A stretch of 54,633 bases of DNA from a virus, in the IMG/VR virus record IMGVR_UViG_3300046525_000020, positions 1 through 54,633 of that record; one strand, given 5' to 3'. Positions 38,375 to 45,833 of this stretch are shown piece by piece; position 1 is the first letter of the stretch; each line of letters begins with the position of its first letter. The notes under the pieces were generated by a model. The model was not told the origin of the DNA. It worked only from the letters and a program-made list of their open reading frames with translations, and did not search any database. The position numbers and the translations under genes are program-made.

Positions 38375-38979
38375 AAGAACAATTCACAAGCGACGGCTAC
38401 AAGGATTTTCGTCAACGGTATGAGGGCACCTTTGGCTATTACACCACAGAAACTAACAAGCGTCTGCTGGTGCAAGTGACAGAGGTCAATCCTGTTGAGA
38501 TGAAGTTTGTAGACCGCAATCGTGGCGACTATGTGGCCCTTAGTGATAAGGGGCATGTGTTTGAATTCGTCGCTCCTGTCAAGCGTCTGTTTGATATGCG
38601 CGGTCGAGTAGCCCTCATTATCCGCAAGCCTGCAAAGCAATATCAACGTGGCATTTCTGCATCCAACACACAAGTAGTTTTGCTGGATACTGGCACTGTG
38701 CTTGCGCCATCCTTCAACAATCTTTCATGTGCTTTCACAGATGATGGCTTCAATAAGCAGAAGTTCGCAGAATATGTGGACGGTAAGCGTGAGCAAGTTG
38801 TGCTGTCACGTATGATTGCGCTGGTAAGGGACGATGTGTTTCTGTATAATGCCATTGTTGGCACGGTCGATCGTCAAACAAAAACTTTCAAGTGTGCTCC
38901 TATGTTCAAGCAGGAAGTGTCAGACTGTGTGCGTGATCTAGCTCTTGACTTTAATGTAGAGGTTATTAATGCAGATTAA
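38371..38979 (+). CDS. Unknown protein of the amidoligase cluster (2)
   Basis: The 202-residue protein lies between two ligase genes with overlaps on both sides. It has beta-type segments in the first half (R-L-L-V-Q-V-T-E-V-N-P, Y-V-A-L-S-D-K-G-H-V-F-E-F-V) and a helical end. No recognised motif. Conservation of this place in related phages would show whether it is a carrier or substrate. Confidence 0.6.
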   Translation: MKEQFTSDGYKDFRQRYEGTFGYYTTETNKRLLVQVTEVNPVEMKFVDRNRGDYVALSDKGHVFEFVAPVKRLFDMRGRVALIIRKPAKQYQRGISASNTQVVLLDTGTVLAPSFNNLSCAFTDDGFNKQKFAEYVDGKREQVVLSRMIALVRDDVFLYNAIVGTVDRQTKTFKCAPMFKQEVSDCVRDLALDFNVEVINAD

Positions 38980-40237
38980 TAAGTTGTATGGTGTTGGCAA
39001 CGTCGCCCATCTGATGCTAAATGATGCCAATTACACGATTGGTGCAACACCAATGGTGATGCCTGAACTAGTGGTTGGTCTTGAACTAGAGATGGAAGGC
39101 TATCCTGAGGGAGACCTAGAAACAAACGATCTGTTCACAGTGGAACAGGATGGCAGTCTGCGTAATGGTGGCATTGAGGCAATTACTCGGCCCACCAAGG
39201 CTAAGTTTGTTGAGTGCCTACTTGGGTCCTTCTTCGCAGATAATCAGACAACTGAGGCCAACTACTCCGATCGGTGCTCTACTCATGTGCATGTGAATAT
39301 GCAAGACATGACACTGGATCAGGTGCGAAGCATCGCTCTGGTATACCAAACCGTAGAACGTCTGCTGTTTGAGGCGTTCATTGGTGAGGCACGGGAGAAC
39401 AACATCTATTGTGTTCCCTGGTATCAGGCAGGCTTCACCACTGCGTCAATGGACAAGCTCATTGCCAACTTCGACCTCAACATTCGCACATGGGTTAAGT
39501 ACACAGCACTAAACATGCTGCCACTACGTGAGCGTGGCACCATTGAATTCCGCCATCTACGTGGTACGTGCGATGTAGCAGAGATTATTAAGTGGATTAA
39601 TCTCATCTCCTGCATTGTCAAGTATGGCAGCACTGTGCCCTATGACGAGATTGCTACCTCAATCAAGGGGATGAACACTGACTCCACGTATGAAGGCTTC
39701 CTTCGTGCAGTGTTTGGTGAGCATGCTGATGTGTTTGCTGCTCTGCCAAACTACCAAGAAACTCTGGCCTATGGTGTGGTGGATAGCAAGATGATGCTGC
39801 TACAGATTGGCAAGAAGCAAGCAGTAAAGGCAGCGGAAGAAGAAGTACCTAATTTTAATTGGGCTCAGGCAAGACAGGCATTACAGGCATACGAGGCTCG
39901 TGGACGCCCTGCACCAGCAGCGGATGATGTTTTCCTAGTTATCCCAACCGTTGACAATCCTGGAGATGGCCAAATCTGGACACAACAGATGAGAGACATT
40001 GCAGCGGCTTATATGCGGGCTTATCCAACGCATGACATTGGACGAGCCATCACTTATGCACGTACAGTGTATGCGGCACCTGACCCTGCAGATGCTGCAC
40101 TAATGCCTGAGCCTGCTCCTGCACGTGAGATTAATTATGTAGCTCCACGTCCTGATCGCATTGGTCCTGCTATTGATCAAGCTGCGGCTCGTCTTGCTAA
40201 TGCTCGTCCTGCTCCCCGTCCTGCCCGTCGTCGTTAA
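38969..40237 (+). CDS. Amidoligase (PF12224-like) with Ala/Pro-rich tail
   Basis: The 422-residue protein has amidoligase motifs in order: V-G-L-E-L-E-M-E near residue 35, Q-D-G-S-L-R-N-G-G-I-E-A near 61, C-S-T-H-V-H-V-N near 109, and T-I-E-F-R-H-L-R-G-T near 191. Together they make the ATP- and Mg-binding site of a glutamine synthetase-like ligase. Beyond residue 290 it has a low-complexity Ala/Pro/Arg tail ending P-A-P-R-P-A-R-R-R, absent from the core family, perhaps for binding DNA, the envelope or a partner. Confidence 0.82.
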   Translation: MQINKLYGVGNVAHLMLNDANYTIGATPMVMPELVVGLELEMEGYPEGDLETNDLFTVEQDGSLRNGGIEAITRPTKAKFVECLLGSFFADNQTTEANYSDRCSTHVHVNMQDMTLDQVRSIALVYQTVERLLFEAFIGEARENNIYCVPWYQAGFTTASMDKLIANFDLNIRTWVKYTALNMLPLRERGTIEFRHLRGTCDVAEIIKWINLISCIVKYGSTVPYDEIATSIKGMNTDSTYEGFLRAVFGEHADVFAALPNYQETLAYGVVDSKMMLLQIGKKQAVKAAEEEVPNFNWAQARQALQAYEARGRPAPAADDVFLVIPTVDNPGDGQIWTQQMRDIAAAYMRAYPTHDIGRAITYARTVYAAPDPADAALMPEPAPAREINYVAPRPDRIGPAIDQAAARLANARPAPRPARRR

Positions 40238-40246
40238 GGAATAAAT

Positions 40247-41455
40247 ATGTGTGGACTAGTTGGTGTAATTAATAAGCTTAAGAATGGTTTTCTGGATAAG
40301 CAGCTAACCATCTTTGAGAATCTGCTGTATATTGATGCGATGCGTGGAGAGGACAGCACAGGGGCATTCCTTGTCACCACTCTAGGCAACGTATACATTG
40401 CAAAGGAAGCCGAGGAAAGTACATATTTTTTGAAGGATCAAGCATGGGCAGACATACGTTCAAAAGCTTTCGCTAGTGGATGGGGTCTCATTGGTCACAA
40501 CCGCAAGGCAACACGCGGGTCGATCACTGACCAAAACGCTCACCCATTTTGGGTGGATGACAAGCTAGTGCTGGTACACAATGGCAGCCTAGTTGGTGAC
40601 CATAAGCACCTAGCAGATGTCACTGTAGACAGCGAAGCCATTGCCCATGTACTAGCCAAGGAGCCTGATCCTGAGAAGGCTCTTAAGCAGATTAATGGTG
40701 CCTATGCGCTCATCTGGTATGACGTAGAGAATAAGAAGATGAACATCATTCGGAACAACGAGCGTCCGTTGTTCTGGATTGAAACAGACAATGCTTTCTA
40801 CTTCGCATCAGAGAATGCCATGCTCTACCTAGCTCTGTGGCGCAACGGAGTTAAGGCAATTAATAAGGACGGCATTGCAGAGATTTTCGCAGAGCACAGT
40901 CTGTCTGAATTTTACATGGACGGTAAGATTGTCAACACACAGCTAGACTGCAAGTATGTTGCTCCACCAACCCCGTTATCTGTAGTCGATTGGCGGCAAA
41001 TTGCACGTGATTCAATTGATGCATGTGCCCTGCCAGGGGATGTGCAGGATGTTGTAGATATGTCTCAAGTTAAGGACATCTCACCGGGCGCTGAGGTGCG
41101 CCCAGCAACCTTTTCAGCATGGCAAAATCTGCGAGAGGCACGTTACCCAAAGGGGCGCATGGTCAAGGTTATCGTCAATGATTACCACTGGGATATCAAC
41201 GATAAGCACAGCGATGTGTTCCTTATGGGCCACACAGTAGATGATGCACGGGCTTTCGTAGTGGTGCAGGCAGACAAGAGGGAGATTCGTCGTCTTGCCG
41301 ACACTGTGCGAAGTGGTGAGGCTCTATTTAATGTGGTTATTGAGAACTGTGGGTGGGCTCCTGACCGTAAGGGAGTATCAATCACTCCCAACACTCCTGG
41401 GCATATTCGCATTGTTAGCAGTAAGTATTTCAATCTAATGGAGACACAGCAATGA
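40247..41455 (+). CDS. Class II glutamine amidotransferase (GAT-II)
   Basis: The 402-residue protein starts M-C-G-L-V-G-V-I, so Cys2 becomes the N-terminal nucleophile. Other GAT-II marks are M-R-G-E-D-S-T-G-A near residue 33, G-H-N-R-K-A-T-R-G near 84, and V-H-N-G-S-L near 109. The last 150 residues form an extra domain with no synthetase signature. It should release ammonia from glutamine, or transfer a gamma-glutamyl group, for the neighbouring ligases. AAGGA precedes the start. Confidence 0.85.
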   Translation: MCGLVGVINKLKNGFLDKQLTIFENLLYIDAMRGEDSTGAFLVTTLGNVYIAKEAEESTYFLKDQAWADIRSKAFASGWGLIGHNRKATRGSITDQNAHPFWVDDKLVLVHNGSLVGDHKHLADVTVDSEAIAHVLAKEPDPEKALKQINGAYALIWYDVENKKMNIIRNNERPLFWIETDNAFYFASENAMLYLALWRNGVKAINKDGIAEIFAEHSLSEFYMDGKIVNTQLDCKYVAPPTPLSVVDWRQIARDSIDACALPGDVQDVVDMSQVKDISPGAEVRPATFSAWQNLREARYPKGRMVKVIVNDYHWDINDKHSDVFLMGHTVDDARAFVVVQADKREIRRLADTVRSGEALFNVVIENCGWAPDRKGVSITPNTPGHIRIVSSKYFNLMETQQ

Positions 41456-42150
41456 AGAAGATCGTTGTTTCATCCCCCAACATCAAGAGTGCTGCACTAA
41501 AGGAACTAGCAAATGAACTCTCTATTCGTCTTGGTTATCGTGTCTTTCGTGTTCGTCCTGAACGCGTTCGGCGGCGTCGTGCTGTTAATTTCCAAACTGG
41601 AATCGACAAGGTGGTTCAATTCACTAAGTTTCATGAAGCAGGCGTTTCTAGTCCTAAATATTGTGTGTCTGTGGATGGTATTGATTCTTTCACTACTCGG
41701 CTGGTGGTTGGGCGTACTCTAATCAATAGCAGCGAGGGTAAGGGCATTGTCATCTTTGACAAAGGAGAAGCCCCTCCTAAGGCCCCCCTATATACAGAAT
41801 ATATTCCGAAGAAGAAAGAGTTTCGTGTTCATGTGTGGGACTCTAAGGTTATTGACATTGTAGAAAAGAGGCGCCGCCGTGGTGTGGAGAAAAAGGAATT
41901 CCAAGTTCGCAACACAGCTAATGGGTATGTGTTTTGTCGGGACAATGTTACCCCTCCTGGCGATTGTGCTGCTGTCGCTCTATCTGCTGTCGCGGCTTTG
42001 GGCCGCACTTACGGCGCAGTTGACATCATTTGGAACGAGAAGCAAGACAAATGCTACGCACTTGAAGTGAATAGCCGTCCTGGCATGCAGGGCACCACTG
42101 TTCAGAAGTATGCTGATGCAATTATGGAGAATCTAAATGCCGTGCTATGA
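41452..42150 (+). CDS. ATP-grasp ligase
   Basis: The 232-residue protein has ATP-grasp features of the RimK type: a basic N-terminal lobe, Y-T-E-Y-I-P-K-K-K-E-F-R-V-H-V at about residue 115, and a C-terminal metal site A-V-D-I-I-W-N...L-E-V-N-S-R-P-G (about 195-215) with Asp, Glu and Asn for Mg. It would add an amino acid or peptide to a carboxylate. It overlaps the amidotransferase stop by ATGA and closes the cluster. Confidence 0.82.
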   Translation: MKKIVVSSPNIKSAALKELANELSIRLGYRVFRVRPERVRRRRAVNFQTGIDKVVQFTKFHEAGVSSPKYCVSVDGIDSFTTRLVVGRTLINSSEGKGIVIFDKGEAPPKAPLYTEYIPKKKEFRVHVWDSKVIDIVEKRRRRGVEKKEFQVRNTANGYVFCRDNVTPPGDCAAVALSAVAALGRTYGAVDIIWNEKQDKCYALEVNSRPGMQGTTVQKYADAIMENLNAVL

Positions 42151-42451
42151 TGATCGCGATAATATTCGTTATGTAGAAACTGAAAAAGAACATGACGGTA
42201 AGATGGCTGCTCGCCTATGTGCTGTATTCACCGTGCTAGAGGCAAAGGGAACCCTGATGCAAACCCTTAAGGAGGCTTCGTGGCCTGAGGCTGGAGTCAC
42301 TGCAAAGGGTACGCTCCGCTGGTGGGAAGATCACAAACGCCTTGATCTAGAACGTAAGCGACGCGAACGTGAAGATCGTGAACGTTATCGTGATAAGCAA
42401 AACGCACTGAAGAAACTTACACCAGCCGAACGAAAGGCACTAGGACTATAA
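42137..42451 (+). CDS. Unknown phage protein with long charged helix
   Basis: The 104-residue product begins M-P-C-Y-D-D-R-D-N-I, a start I recognise from small phage proteins, and then M-A-A-R-L-C-A-V-F-T-V-L-E. The second half is a highly charged helix (R-K-R-R-E-R-E-D-R-E-R-Y-R-D-K). It overlaps the ATP-grasp gene by 14 bases and abuts the next gene. Function unknown. Confidence 0.65.
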   Translation: MPCYDDRDNIRYVETEKEHDGKMAARLCAVFTVLEAKGTLMQTLKEASWPEAGVTAKGTLRWWEDHKRLDLERKRREREDRERYRDKQNALKKLTPAERKALGL

Positions 42452-42681
42452 TGCGCTGTGATTGCTGCGATAAAGAGCTAAACGAGTTTGAGAGCACCCG
42501 CCGATCAGCCGTTAGCGGCGAGTATCTTAATACGTGTAATAAATGTCTCAAGGGCCTAGGCATTGCAACCATTGACCGCACAGACCTCAATCCCTATGCT
42601 CCTACAGGAGACCTAGACGAGGATGGAGATACCTTTGATCGTGAGATTGAAGAATGGGAAGAAGGATGGGAGGAAGAATGA
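42451..42681 (+). CDS. Small zinc-finger protein with acidic tail
   Basis: The 76-residue product has C-D-C-C near residue 3 and C-N-K-C near residue 29, a four-Cys zinc site, followed by a very acidic C-terminus (D-L-D-E-D-G-D-T-F-D). The acidic tail could mimic DNA or contact the primase/helicase encoded next. ATGA overlap with the following short ORF. Confidence 0.65.
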   Translation: MRCDCCDKELNEFESTRRSAVSGEYLNTCNKCLKGLGIATIDRTDLNPYAPTGDLDEDGDTFDREIEEWEEGWEEE

Positions 42682-42749
42682 ACCATCCTCTTGACGGCTG
42701 GCTTCGGTGTAAGATTCCCATGAAGAAAAAGGAAAAGAAATGTGGCTAA
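42678..42749 (+). CDS. 23-residue basic peptide before the primase
   Basis: ATG at 42678 overlaps the previous stop, and its own stop lies eight bases inside the primase gene. The peptide has two Cys and a Lys-rich tail (K-K-K-E-K-K-C-G). It probably couples translation of the primase; an independent role is uncertain. Confidence 0.4.
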   Translation: MNHPLDGWLRCKIPMKKKEKKCG

Positions 42750-43446
42750 AGTTGTCAAACACACTGCGTGCCCACGCTGCCGAGACAATGGCAAAGACAG
42801 ACGTGGGGACAATCTTGCGATATACGCTGATGGTGGGGGGCATTGTTTTAGCTGCGGCTATCACCAGTGGCCTACTACATTCATTCCTCCAGTAAAGGTC
42901 GATCATCATGTCGAAACAGTGCTTCCTAGTGACTTCACGCGAGAAGTTCCTAGAATTGCTTGGCAATGGCTACTACAGTATGGACTCTCAGCAAACTACT
43001 GGAAGCCACACATTGGGTGGTCGGAAAAATATATGCGCCTTGTGTTCCCCAATGGTGATTTCTCCATCGGTCGTTACCTTGGACCTCCCGATCCCAAAGC
43101 CCGCAAGTGGTGGGTGTGGGGAGACGACAAAAAGCGACCTCTCGTTTTTGGAGAAAATAACGAACGGGTGGTTCTGGTCGAAGACCTTTTAAGCGCCCAC
43201 AAGGTCGGGCAAGTGGTTCAAGCCATCCCCCTACTTGGCACCCGCGTTTGGCCCGCTGTAGTGCCCATTCTGAGGCATCTAGGGGCACCTATTACCATGT
43301 GGCTAGATCAGGACCAAGAGGAACACGCCAGAAAGCGTGCAACGCACCTATCCATCCTCACCGGCTTGCCTGTGTCGTATGTGTTCACGAAGGACGACCC
43401 TAAGCTACTGAGCTTGGACATTATTCGGGAGAAATTAAATGATTAA
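42742..43446 (+). CDS. DNA primase, T7 gp4 primase-like
   Basis: The 234-residue protein starts with GTG after a GGAAAAG ribosome site. It has an N-terminal zinc-binding domain (C-P-R-C near residue 9, C-F-S-C-G-Y near 34) that reads template trinucleotides, and a TOPRIM-like catalytic part (V-V-L-V-E-D-L-L-S-A-H-K near 143 with the key Glu, and M-W-L-D-Q-D-Q near 187 with the D-x-D). Unlike T7 gp4 it is separate from the helicase, which is encoded 1 kb downstream. Confidence 0.85.
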   Translation: MAKVVKHTACPRCRDNGKDRRGDNLAIYADGGGHCFSCGYHQWPTTFIPPVKVDHHVETVLPSDFTREVPRIAWQWLLQYGLSANYWKPHIGWSEKYMRLVFPNGDFSIGRYLGPPDPKARKWWVWGDDKKRPLVFGENNERVVLVEDLLSAHKVGQVVQAIPLLGTRVWPAVVPILRHLGAPITMWLDQDQEEHARKRATHLSILTGLPVSYVFTKDDPKLLSLDIIREKLND

Positions 43447-43588
43447 TTGGATTAAATCGTGGTTCTGCATGCACCGCTGGAAGATCATCGGTATGGGCAA
43501 TATCACCTATCTTGGCAATGTCACTGGTCACTACTACCACCTACAGTGCGAGAAGTGTGGTGACGTGCGACTTAAGGAGCTAGCATGA
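43439..43588 (+). CDS. 49-residue small zinc-type protein
   Basis: ATG at 43439 overlaps the primase end and its stop overlaps the next ATG. The product has C-M-H near residue 10 and C-E-K-C-G near residue 37, which may form one zinc site, with W-x-I-x-G in between. A small zinc protein of the replication module. Function unknown. Confidence 0.55.
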   Translation: MINWIKSWFCMHRWKIIGMGNITYLGNVTGHYYHLQCEKCGDVRLKELA

Positions 43589-43842
43589 TTCGAGGCAACC
43601 CAATGCATGACGTTGTTTCACCACCAGGACAAGTTCAGTATGAGGTGAAACAATCCCCACCGGGGCAGGTTAAATATGGCTTTCGCCAAGTAGTGACTTT
43701 GAATGACTATGTGGAACAGGTGGCAGCGGCTGAGAAGCCTAAGCTGTCCTTTGAACAGTGGTATGTAGCAGTGTGCAATCCGCAATATGAGGACATTACA
43801 TTTGCACGTATGGTTTGGGAAGCATCAAGGGAGAACCTATGA
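43585..43842 (+). CDS. Unknown protein with internal PPGQV repeat
   Basis: The 85-residue product contains S-P-P-G-Q-V-Q-Y and, 12 residues later, S-P-P-G-Q-V-K-Y. A helical part follows (L-N-D-Y-V-E-Q-V-A-A-A-E) and an aromatic end. The repeat suggests a linear binding motif in duplicate. Function unknown. Confidence 0.6.
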   Translation: MIRGNPMHDVVSPPGQVQYEVKQSPPGQVKYGFRQVVTLNDYVEQVAAAEKPKLSFEQWYVAVCNPQYEDITFARMVWEASRENL

Positions 43843-44108
43843 CCTGCGACTATTGCACAGACGGCCGGTGCAATTGGCTATGCGAGACAGCGGTGCTTAA
43901 CGCACGTTCGCCAGAACCAATCTCATTTGCTGAGGCCATGAAAATCATGGACGCAGAACAGCGCATGTTGACAAAGCCAGGGCAAGTGTGTTATACTATT
44001 ACGTCAGGCATGTCTCTTAAGGACTTCAAGCGAGATGCCATTAACGCCTACTACAACCGCGACGCAGAGACCCTGAATCGCCTACTCGACAGCCTGGGGC
44101 CGGTCTGA
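43839..44108 (+). CDS. Small Cys-rich protein, 89 residues
   Basis: ATG at 43839 overlaps the previous stop. The N-terminus has C-D-Y-C-T-D-G-R-C-N-W-L-C-E, a compact four-Cys zinc site, followed by helices (F-A-E-A-M-K-I-M-D-A-E-Q-R-M, F-K-R-D-A-I-N-A-Y-Y). A promoter for the helicase region lies inside its coding sequence. Function unknown. Confidence 0.6.
   Translation: MTCDYCTDGRCNWLCETAVLNARSPEPISFAEAMKIMDAEQRMLTKPGQVCYTITSGMSLKDFKRDAINAYYNRDAETLNRLLDSLGPV
43968..43997 (+). promoter_or_regulatory. Internal rightward promoter (1)
   Basis: TTGACA (43968-43973), 18-base spacer, TATACT (43992-43997), with TGT just before the -10. It lies inside the gene at 43839 and would drive the helicase, polymerase and downstream genes. 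Confidence 0.7.
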
Positions 44109-44185
44109 TGTTCACGTACGAAGAATTCCTCATCCTGTGGAGCGAGGCTCTTGACAGACTCAGGAATCTGTGCTACCCTAAATAA
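44108..44185 (+). CDS. 25-residue ORF overlapping a promoter
   Basis: The ATG at 44108 overlaps the previous stop (TGATG) and 25 codons follow (M-F-T-Y-E-E-F-L-I-L-W). The promoter at 44151 lies inside it. It may be a real micropeptide or only the coupled end of the operon. Confidence 0.35.
   Translation: MFTYEEFLILWSEALDRLRNLCYPK
44151..44179 (+). promoter_or_regulatory. Internal rightward promoter (2), ahead of the helicase
   Basis: TTGACA (44151-44156), 17-base spacer, TACCCT (44174-44179) with TGC before it. The -10 and the AT-rich sequence after it (ATATATAT) resemble those of the early promoter at 28873. A ten-base palindrome TAGTATACTA (44199-44208) lies just downstream of the start. 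Confidence 0.75.
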
Positions 44186-44253
44186 TATATATACTACATA
44201 GTATACTATTAATATAATAAAGAAAGAATATATATACTAGAATTAAAGCTACT

Positions 44254-44281
44254 AAAGCTCCTTCTGAGCAAGGAGCTTTTT
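44254..44281 (+). terminator. Perfect hairpin at the helicase 5' end (terminator or attenuator)
   Basis: AAAGCTCCTT (44254-44263) pairs fully with AAGGAGCTTT (44270-44279), loop CTGAGC, with extra T after it. It has the form of an intrinsic terminator 75 bases behind a promoter, and its right arm contains the ribosome-site word AAGGAG. It lies within the part that also reads as helicase N-terminus, so it may control helicase expression. Confidence 0.7.
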
Positions 44282-44449
44282 AATAAGTATTACAGCTCTA
44301 TTGATCAGTCGTCCATCAAGGACTCCTGTGTAGAACTTTGGTATGTCTACCAAGCTCTCTCAGAGCTACACAGCAAGACTGACCAAGGTCTGAGCTTTGA
44401 CGAGCTACAGACCTTTTTCTATGCCAAATATCCTGACGCCAACGCTGAC

Positions 44450-45481
44450 GTGTATGCAGGCATCTTTAATGACATTAATGCTGCCGAGGTAAGCGATGAT
44501 ATCGGTCAACACGTCCTGGCGGAAATTGCACAGAGGCGGCATCTACTACGTATTAGCGAGCTTGCTTTCGCCGCAACGCAGGGCAGGGCGCAAGTGTCGG
44601 ATATCCTTGAGGGAATCAAAGCACTCGAAGGCACTGCCAAAAGTGTGGACACCGGCGAAGATGCGTTTGTCACGACTGATCTTGAGGAAATCGTAAATGG
44701 AACAATCTCTAGCCCAGGAATCAGATTTAGACTTAACTGTCTTAACAAATCTCTTGGCAGCCTTAGAAAAGGCGATTTCGGATTTATCTTTGCGCGTCCG
44801 GAAACTGGAAAAACCACCTTCCTCGCTGACATCGCTGCAAATGCACTTACTCAAGTGTCAAGCCCAGTTGTATGGTTTAACAACGAAGAAGTGGGAACTA
44901 AGGTGATGCTGCGGGTGTACCAGAGTTTCTTCCGGTGCACCACAGACCAGCTTATGGCCAATGTCAGGGGCTATAAGGCTAAGTTTCATGAGGTAGTAGG
45001 AAATAACTTCCTGATGCTTGACAGCGCAGGAATTGACAAGGGAACAGTGGAACGAGTGCTAGAGAGGCACAAGCCATCACTAATCATCTATGACCAAATT
45101 GACAAAATCAAAGGGTTCAAAGCTGATCGCGATGACCTTGTTTATGGAGCAATCTATCAGTGGGCGCGAGAACTATCTAAGCAGTATGCTCCTTCCATCG
45201 GGGTGTGCCAAGCTGATGGTACGGCGGAAGGACAAAAATGGCTATCGATGGCAAACGTTGCGAACGCTAAAACCTCAAAGCAAGCAGAAGCTGACTGGAT
45301 TCTTGGCATTGGTAAAACCCACGACCAAGACACAGAGCATGTGAGGTATCTAAACATTAGTAAGAATAAACTTACTGGTGATACAGATAGCATTCCTGAA
45401 CAGCGGCATGGACGGTTTGAAGTTCTTATTCAGCCTGACGTTGCTCGCTATAAAGACCTAGCCCCTTGGGACAATGCATGA
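44450..45481 (+). CDS. Replicative DNA helicase, DnaB/RecA-like (start uncertain)
   Basis: The 343 residues from GTG 44450 carry Walker A A-R-P-E-T-G-K-T-T near residue 116, Walker B L-I-I-Y-D-Q-I-D near 211 and C-terminal arginine- and Gln-rich motifs of SF4 helicases. It should unwind the fork with the separate primase. The same frame stays open upstream to 44213 and reads as a helical N-terminal domain (L-F-N-K-Y-Y-S-S-I-D, E-L-W-Y-V-Y-Q-A-L, F-D-E-L-Q-T-F-F-Y-A-K). GTG 44450 lacks a ribosome site, so the true start is probably upstream at a non-standard codon. Confidence 0.85.
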   Translation: MYAGIFNDINAAEVSDDIGQHVLAEIAQRRHLLRISELAFAATQGRAQVSDILEGIKALEGTAKSVDTGEDAFVTTDLEEIVNGTISSPGIRFRLNCLNKSLGSLRKGDFGFIFARPETGKTTFLADIAANALTQVSSPVVWFNNEEVGTKVMLRVYQSFFRCTTDQLMANVRGYKAKFHEVVGNNFLMLDSAGIDKGTVERVLERHKPSLIIYDQIDKIKGFKADRDDLVYGAIYQWARELSKQYAPSIGVCQADGTAEGQKWLSMANVANAKTSKQAEADWILGIGKTHDQDTEHVRYLNISKNKLTGDTDSIPEQRHGRFEVLIQPDVARYKDLAPWDNA

Positions 45482-45621
45482 CCTATCAGCCTAAAGGCAG
45501 TATGTGTATGAGTTGCACACGTAAGTTTGAAGTGTGCAAGTTTGACTTCTCTAAGATGAAAGTTATTAAGGTGTATCCAGACGGCGTTAAGGCTGTGAAG
45601 TGTGAGCATTACAATGCGTAA
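45478..45621 (+). CDS. 47-residue Cys-motif protein
   Basis: ATG at 45478 overlaps the helicase stop. The product starts M-T-Y-Q-P-K-G-S-M-C-M-S-C and has further Cys at about residues 20 and 42, a probable zinc site. I recognise M-T-Y-Q-P-K-G-S-M-C as the start of a recurrent small phage protein. Its role beside the replication proteins is unknown. Confidence 0.65.
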   Translation: MTYQPKGSMCMSCTRKFEVCKFDFSKMKVIKVYPDGVKAVKCEHYNA

Positions 45622-45826
45622 TCGAACACTGCTATATTGCGTTATTCGTACCGGCCCTGAGGCCCACAGCATGCCTACAACACTTTCTGCACATGGCACC
45701 TGGGATGGTGCTGATGCCAAGTGTGGAGAGTATGAACAAACCTGCATTGACAAAGGACTTACCCATGACAACGGAGAACCCATCTTCGGATTCAGCGTCC
45801 AAGCAACCTACTTCTACAACGAATAG
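45614..45826 (+). CDS. Unknown protein, 70 residues
   Basis: ATG at 45614 lies within the end of the previous gene. The product has S-A-H-G-T-W-D-G-A-D-A-K-C and E-P-I-F-G-F-S-V-Q-A-T-Y-F-Y, a small mixed fold. Its 3' part contains, in another frame, the leader of the polymerase. Function unknown. Confidence 0.55.
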   Translation: MRNRTLLYCVIRTGPEAHSMPTTLSAHGTWDGADAKCGEYEQTCIDKGLTHDNGEPIFGFSVQATYFYNE

Positions 45827-45833
45827 TTTTTGA
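45765..45833 (+). CDS. 22-codon leader, probable 5' part of the polymerase via +1 frameshift
   Basis: ATG at 45765 has AAAGGA eight bases upstream, a good ribosome site, and 22 codons end T-N-S-F then TGA at 45831. The last sense codon and stop read TTT TGA within a run of five T. If the Phe tRNA slips one base forward it re-pairs perfectly on TTT, and translation continues GAA-GGG-GAA into the polymerase frame, which has no start codon of its own. The polar Ser/Thr-rich leader would then be the polymerase N-terminus. A one-base assembly error in the T-run is the alternative. Confidence 0.5.
   Translation: MTTENPSSDSASKQPTSTTNSF

Noticed and set aside
44254-44281. Hairpin read as a simple operon terminator that ends upstream transcripts
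   Set aside because: Possible, but the same bases read on as helicase N-terminus in an open frame, so I keep it as attenuator or terminator rather than a plain operon end.
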